The notes beneath the pieces are model-generated. The model had not been told where the DNA came from, ran no database searches, and saw nothing but the letters and a program-made list of their open reading frames with translations. A program made the translations under genes and the position numbers. A stretch of DNA of 64,000 nt, taken from NCBI RefSeq assembly GCF_963676685.1, contig NC_092349.1, forward strand, positions 58,573,431-58,637,430, in the 5' to 3' direction. This DNA is from Mytilus edulis (lineage: Eukaryota > Mollusca > Bivalvia > Mytilida > Mytilidae). Below are positions 59,655-64,000 of this stretch, one piece after another; within the stretch, counting starts at the first letter, position 1, and each line of letters opens with the position of its first letter.

Positions 59655-59840
59655 GTTACCTTAGCCGTATTTGGCACAACCTTTTTTTAATTTTGGGTCC
59701 TCCATGCTCTTCAACTTTGTACTTGTTTGCAATTGGCTTTCTAACTATTTTTATCTGAGCGTCACTGATGAGTCTTATGTAGACGAAACGCGCTTCTGGC
59801 GTTTCAATTTGTAAGCCTGGTACCTTTGATAACTAGTTTC
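59655..59840 (-). repeat. Family A repeat, inverted
   Basis: Inverse order: TTAGCCGTATTTGGCACAAC, GCTCTTCAACTTTGTAC, GAGCGTCACTGATGAGTCTT, GTAGACGAAACGCGCTTCTG and CCTGGTACCTTTGATAA. Confidence 0.85.
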
Positions 59841-60280
59841 CAGTACCATTCAGTGGATAATGTCGTGGCAAAATATTTCTTCCAGTGCAAACGCGTACAG
59901 AAGAACTATGATTTGTTACGTTCTCTACGTGGACGATATTGATACTCAAGACATAACTAGCTTCTACACTGTTATTTTGAAGAAGAAAAAACATTGCAAT
60001 TTTTTCTCCAATATATAATTTTGAGGTTAGACGATAGCTCCATACTTAATATCAATGATTAGGATTTAACTCAAAAGAATAAAATGATATGGTATCACGA
60101 TGTTTTTCTCATTTTCTTTGATAAGTTTAATTTGTATTTTAAAAAGAGGCGAAAGAAGATACTTTAGGAATATTTAAACTCATAAGTAGAAAACAAACTG
60201 ACATTGCCATGGAAAAAAAACAACAACGACAAGACAAAACTGATAAAGTCCGTTAAAATTTTAATCTTCACCACACATTA

Positions 60281-60482
60281 TTGGGAAGCTGACATTATCT
60301 CTTTTCTCGTAAAGCTTTGTTCTTAACCGACCACAATTCTCAATTTTGGATGTAAATTCAAGATATAAGGCAGACTTAAATGTATCTGTTGTAACCTTTA
60401 TTTCTAGTTTGATGAGATAGATGCATTCAACATAGTCATCAACATTGAAATATATAGTGAAAGGAAATCATCTATATACATA
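60281..60482 (-). pseudogene. Reverse transcriptase fragment, same family as 1-790
   Basis: The minus strand from 60482 down reads YIDDFLSL, then after frame changes LIKLEIKVTTDTFKSALYLE, ENCGRLRTKLYEKRDNVSFP. This aligns with the YIDD-to-FSFP part of the left-edge element, with different disabling changes. It is a separate, older copy. Confidence 0.75.
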
Positions 60483-60499
60483 AAATGATATAAACAAGT

Positions 60500-61975
60500 C
60501 TAAATTGAAAACAACGTTCAAACCTATGATTGCGTTTGATAAAAACAGCAATTTTTATACATGCGCATTTAACAAATTTCGTTGTAGATGGTTCTAAATA
60601 CAGCACAAATCACATTTTCCAATAGACCAAAAGAGCGAAAAAATATATTTTAACAAAACACATTTGACTATTAAGTCGAACAACTGATGTTCTTAAACCC
60701 TGCTGACTGCCATTGACGATTGCCAAATAAATTGATCACAAGGTGTAACAAAATGGATCTCTATGAAATAGGATATGTATATAAAATTTCCTTTAAAAAA
60801 ATAATATATATTAGACAGTAGAAATCTTTCTTTTGGTCAGACATTCTTTTTCCAAAGAATGATAACTTTAAATTATTACAATTTCATAACTCATGTTTAT
60901 TACTTTTATTTACTATATTACACAAATAATAATGATTACAACATTTTCAAATATATACGTTATCGACAAAATCATTCCAATTTACGACATTGAAACTAAT
61001 ATTTGCCATATTTAACGCATAATAACAACTCAAAAACGTACTATTATGATGTTTAATGTATTATTAAAAATAACGCCGACATTTAATTCAGTTTCTATTT
61101 ACAATTTCTTCATTCACATTTGCAAAATTTTAAATCAGTTTTACCCCTTTTCTGCTGATAATAACGATCATAAACTCGTGATAACTGATATAAAACATGT
61201 TGAATTAGGTCCATATTACGTTAACGACACTCAAGATCTTTGAAACGATTTCTTAATCATTGTTGCACATTGCATGGTTGAATGACGTACCGATTTTGTA
61301 TTTATCATTTAAGACTTCAGAGCACATAATTCATACAATACACCAATTTTGTCTAAAGTGGTATAGATATGTTAGACACAAGGTGAACAATAGTTACTTC
61401 ACTTTTGTCATCTGTTTGAGATCTAAGTGCATAAATTCCTTCTTCAATCGGCCAAATTCGACTCGTTATACTGACCGCAAGACATAAGAAAAAATATTAC
61501 TATTTCTTCAATGTGGCGTTCACTTATTGTCAATTATGTCTCCCGTTTAAGATCAGATAGCACTAAGACACGAAGAGTGAAAAAGTCGAATTACTATCCC
61601 CAATAATCTGGAATGACCTATGATCTCCTATCATTGTCTGAACCCAATAGCTTACATTCATTTCGGCTTTCTACGGATCGAGAATGGTGTGGATAGGTCG
61701 GCCAAGCACCCAGAAAGTTAGATTACACCCGTGACTATATCATGACAGTTTCTGTTGTAACATTACAAAATTGTGACAATGTTCTATATTTTCTGAACAG
61801 TGGAAAGTGGAATGGACATGATCTGGAGAAATTCGGTTGTTTCCTGAACAGGCGGTTAGTCAAATAAGACAATCAATCATATGCCGTTCCACAATACTGA
61901 CCAAGGTAATATTACTGAAATTCAAATTACGTCATATCGAGATATATCTACATACCATGCATTAAAGCAACACTC
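60500..61975. other. No gene seen
   Basis: AT-rich stretch between reverse transcriptase debris and the opsin gene. If the opsin's last exon lies in the window it should be below 62648 on the minus strand, but I could not identify it here. Confidence 0.45.
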
Positions 61976-61977
61976 TA

Positions 61978-62055
61978 TAGATATAGGAAGATGTGGTATG
62001 AGTGCCAATGAGACAACTCTCCATCCAAATAACAATTTATAAAAGTAAACCACTA
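61978..62055 (+). repeat. Family D start fragment
   Basis: GGAAGATGTGGTATGAGTGC, CAATGAGACAACTCTCCATC and AAAGTAAACCACTAGTT. Confidence 0.8.
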
Positions 62056-62334
62056 GTTCATATATACGGATTTGAAACGATAGAACCATAAATAAAAGAC
62101 TCAGATATACATAGTCTTCATGAATAACGTAGTCAATTCAAATTGTGGGAAACAGTGTCATGGCAGTGTTAATTAAATCAAACTATGTTATAATCAAGTG
62201 GTAGTGATATTGTCATATCACCAATGAAGACGTCATTGTGCGCCAAATTTCCTCTGTATTGAATTCTTTCATTCTGTCCTTGTTCACAAATTCTGTAATG
62301 ACAAGAAAGTTATCAGCTTCACATAAAAAATGTG

Positions 62335-62560
62335 GTGTACAATGAATTTTGCCTGTTTTTCTTTATTCTTTTATTTAAGAACCCTATTATTTTACTCCTT
62401 TTTTTCATTTCTGACCTTTTTTTTTCTTTTCATTATTTTTGCTCATTTGTCTTGAAATGTTGTGTTTTGTATACTTTGTTTGTCGAGTTGTCGTTTCTCG
62501 TTATTGTCCCATGGCCTTGTCAGTGTCTGTGTCGTCGAATAGATATCGGACTTTTCTTTT
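62335..62560 (+). repeat. Probable interspersed repeat
   Basis: T-rich segment followed by TTGTGTTTTGTATACTTTGT, GTCGAGTTGTCGTTTCTCG and TGTCCCATGGCCTTGTCAGT, wording that I associate with a common mussel repeat. No gene. Confidence 0.45.
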
Positions 62561-62647
62561 TATTAAACCAATGTTCATTTGTAAATATAAAAACCAGTTT
62601 CACTGATATTTGTAAAAAATATATGACATAATACAAATAAACAATAC

Positions 62648-62931
62648 CTGACGCCGGATGAAGTGCTGCTATGTTTAAATTCCTGTAATTGACATTCATC
62701 TACAATTGGTTTTACTTTATTTTTTCTAGAAAACAACCTCATAGCTGCCTTTCTAAACTTGCAACTCAGTAAGGCACACACTGTCGGATTAAGCAATGTG
62801 CTACTTTTTGCCAGCATAGTTGGTATTACAAGCGTCCATGGATGTAATCCATTTGAAAACATACTATAAATTGATACTATGGCATATGGGGTCCACGCTA
62901 TCAGAAACACAGCTATCATTGCTAATGAGGT
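62648..62931 (-). CDS. Opsin-type receptor, exon covering TM6-TM7
   Basis: The exon runs from an acceptor TATTTGCAG to a donor CAG|GTATTG, 284 bp, entering in phase 0 and leaving in phase 2. It encodes TM6 (SLAMIAVFLIAWTPYAIVSI, with the class A WTPY motif), a loop, TM7 (IPTMLAKSSTLLNPTVC) and the start of the cytoplasmic tail (KFRKAAMRLFSRKNK). The lysine in LAKSS (codon 62808-62806) is at the position that binds retinal as a Schiff base in opsins, which is what distinguishes it from other rhodopsin-like receptors. Unusually the NPxxY tyrosine is Cys (NPTVC). LAKSST recalls ciliary/TMT or xenopsin-like groups more than r-opsins; the subclass is not settled. TM1-TM5 exons must lie upstream, beyond 62931, probably past 64000; I saw none up to there. 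Confidence 0.82.
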
Positions 62932-64000
62932 CTGCAAATACAACAGAGATTTGAATACTATTTGTTTGTTTAACATGTAAAAGTTAACATAGTTATAGTC
63001 AATCCGAATTATTTTGCAAAGAATTCCGCTGAAATCGATGCAGATTACGTCTTAAAATTGCAGTGATGTAAGATTTGTATTTTTGATTCACTTCGTGTTG
63101 AAGGCCTCACTGTGATTGTGAGATGTAGAACAGCAAAAAAAGAACTGTTCCTTCGATTATGGTTAGAAGTACTATGACATATATTCGTTTCGTGTACACA
63201 ATCAGTTGTGTCAAATACATTTTTAAGAGCAAAAATATCGATTTCATCAGCAAATTAAAACATAACTAAATTTGTATTCTTTTCATACGGGATTAATAAA
63301 TAATCATCCACATTCATTTTCTTCATATATAGAACTAGACTCCTCACTATCCTGCTGCCTGTTGATACTTTTTTTTTTTGGTATTGCATGAGTCATGTCT
63401 TCTTTGACTGTCCATGACGTTAAAATACTAAATCCTTGGGATGTGTTTTAGTTGATTTTAGTTTCTGAAGCATGATTTCTATTTATTAATTGTTTTTGGA
63501 TATTAGCTAGTATCAGTAACTACCAGAACTCTCAAATCGTATTTTCTTGTTAATTTGAGATGTTGGTACAATTCTTAATGCTTTTTGTCATTTAATTATG
63601 GCTTATTTAAAATTACATTTCGTCTCTTTATTTGTAATTTAATTATATCACCTTGGTTAATTGATCTATTGAAAAACATATGAAAAAATATTCCGAAGTT
63701 GGCTTGTTTTCGAATTTGTTTCCAAGCATGAATTAAAAGACAACTTGATTAATCAATGTTCGAATCTCTTCTATCCAGTCAAAATATAAACAAAAGGATT
63801 GAAAAGAAACTTGAAAAAAACCTGACTTTGCTGGAAATCATTCAATTCGATTGAGGAAAAATTCGGCAATCCTCGGTAGAATCCGACGTTGAGACGAATG
63901 GAAAAATTGTACTTTCGAGGATATTTGATGTCGTGTATATGACAAAGTCTGCATACAAGCCAATAAAAAATTTGTACTTTGTTGAGTATTTATATTTGTA
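62932..64000. other. Opsin intron or upstream region; no exon seen
   Basis: AT-rich, both strands full of stops. A segment at 63330-63440 (TCCTCACTATCCTGCTGCC, GCATGAGTCATGTCTTC) looks like a repeat, but I have no second copy in the window. Confidence 0.5.

Overview
The window looks like a piece of a bivalve mollusc nuclear genome, most probably a marine mussel (Mytilus-like). It is AT-rich and gene-poor, its genes are split into small exons by long introns, and it is full of short interspersed repeats of kinds I associate with mussel and oyster genomes. That attribution is from memory and pattern, not from a search. I see no rRNA gene, no canonical tRNA gene, no CRISPR array and no bacterial-type operon.

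Three protein-coding genes can be supported, all on the minus strand. (1) A secreted C-type lectin-like protein, 17938-31048, reconstructed here from six small exons whose splice phases all agree. It has a signal peptide, a Cys-rich exon and a C-type lectin-like domain that lacks the inner disulfide and the usual sugar-binding motifs. (2) A secreted 'short-chain collagen C4-like' protein, 47358-49486, in three exons, apparently complete at 254 residues. (3) One exon of an opsin-type receptor, 62648-62931, covering TM6, TM7 and the start of the tail, with the retinal-binding lysine; the rest lies mostly outside the window. Two weaker exon-like signals are listed at low confidence: 12157-12344 and 54239-54794, both plus strand.

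The rest is mostly mobile DNA and its debris. From left to right: a decayed reverse transcriptase at the left edge (1-790); a foldback element and TTAA-ended MITEs (2.3-4 kb); a 68-bp minisatellite (4.4-4.7 kb); a decayed coiled-coil ORF of unknown family (5.3-6.3 kb); a possible 2.5-kb inverted-repeat element (6.9-9.4 kb) containing a perfect 59-nt palindrome; tRNA-derived and other SINE-like repeats (10-17 kb); a recent 771-bp tandem duplication (21.4-22.9 kb); a transposon rich in TCGTACGAC-type palindromes inside a lectin intron (26.7-27.8 kb); 2.6 tandem copies of a 2,006-bp composite unit that contains a pearl/Helentron-like element (33.3-38.5 kb), and an inverted related element at 39.9-41.2 kb; a 6.2-kb element with inverted termini and CGGACGT-rich ends holding nested MITEs and an exon-like pair (49.7-56.0 kb); a 138-bp hairpin (57.4 kb); and Penelope-like reverse transcriptase remnants (58.0-58.6 and 60.3-60.5 kb).

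No functional link between the three genes is evident; two are secreted proteins and one is a membrane receptor. The most informative parts of the window are the hidden multi-exon lectin gene and the large composite or inverted-repeat elements.
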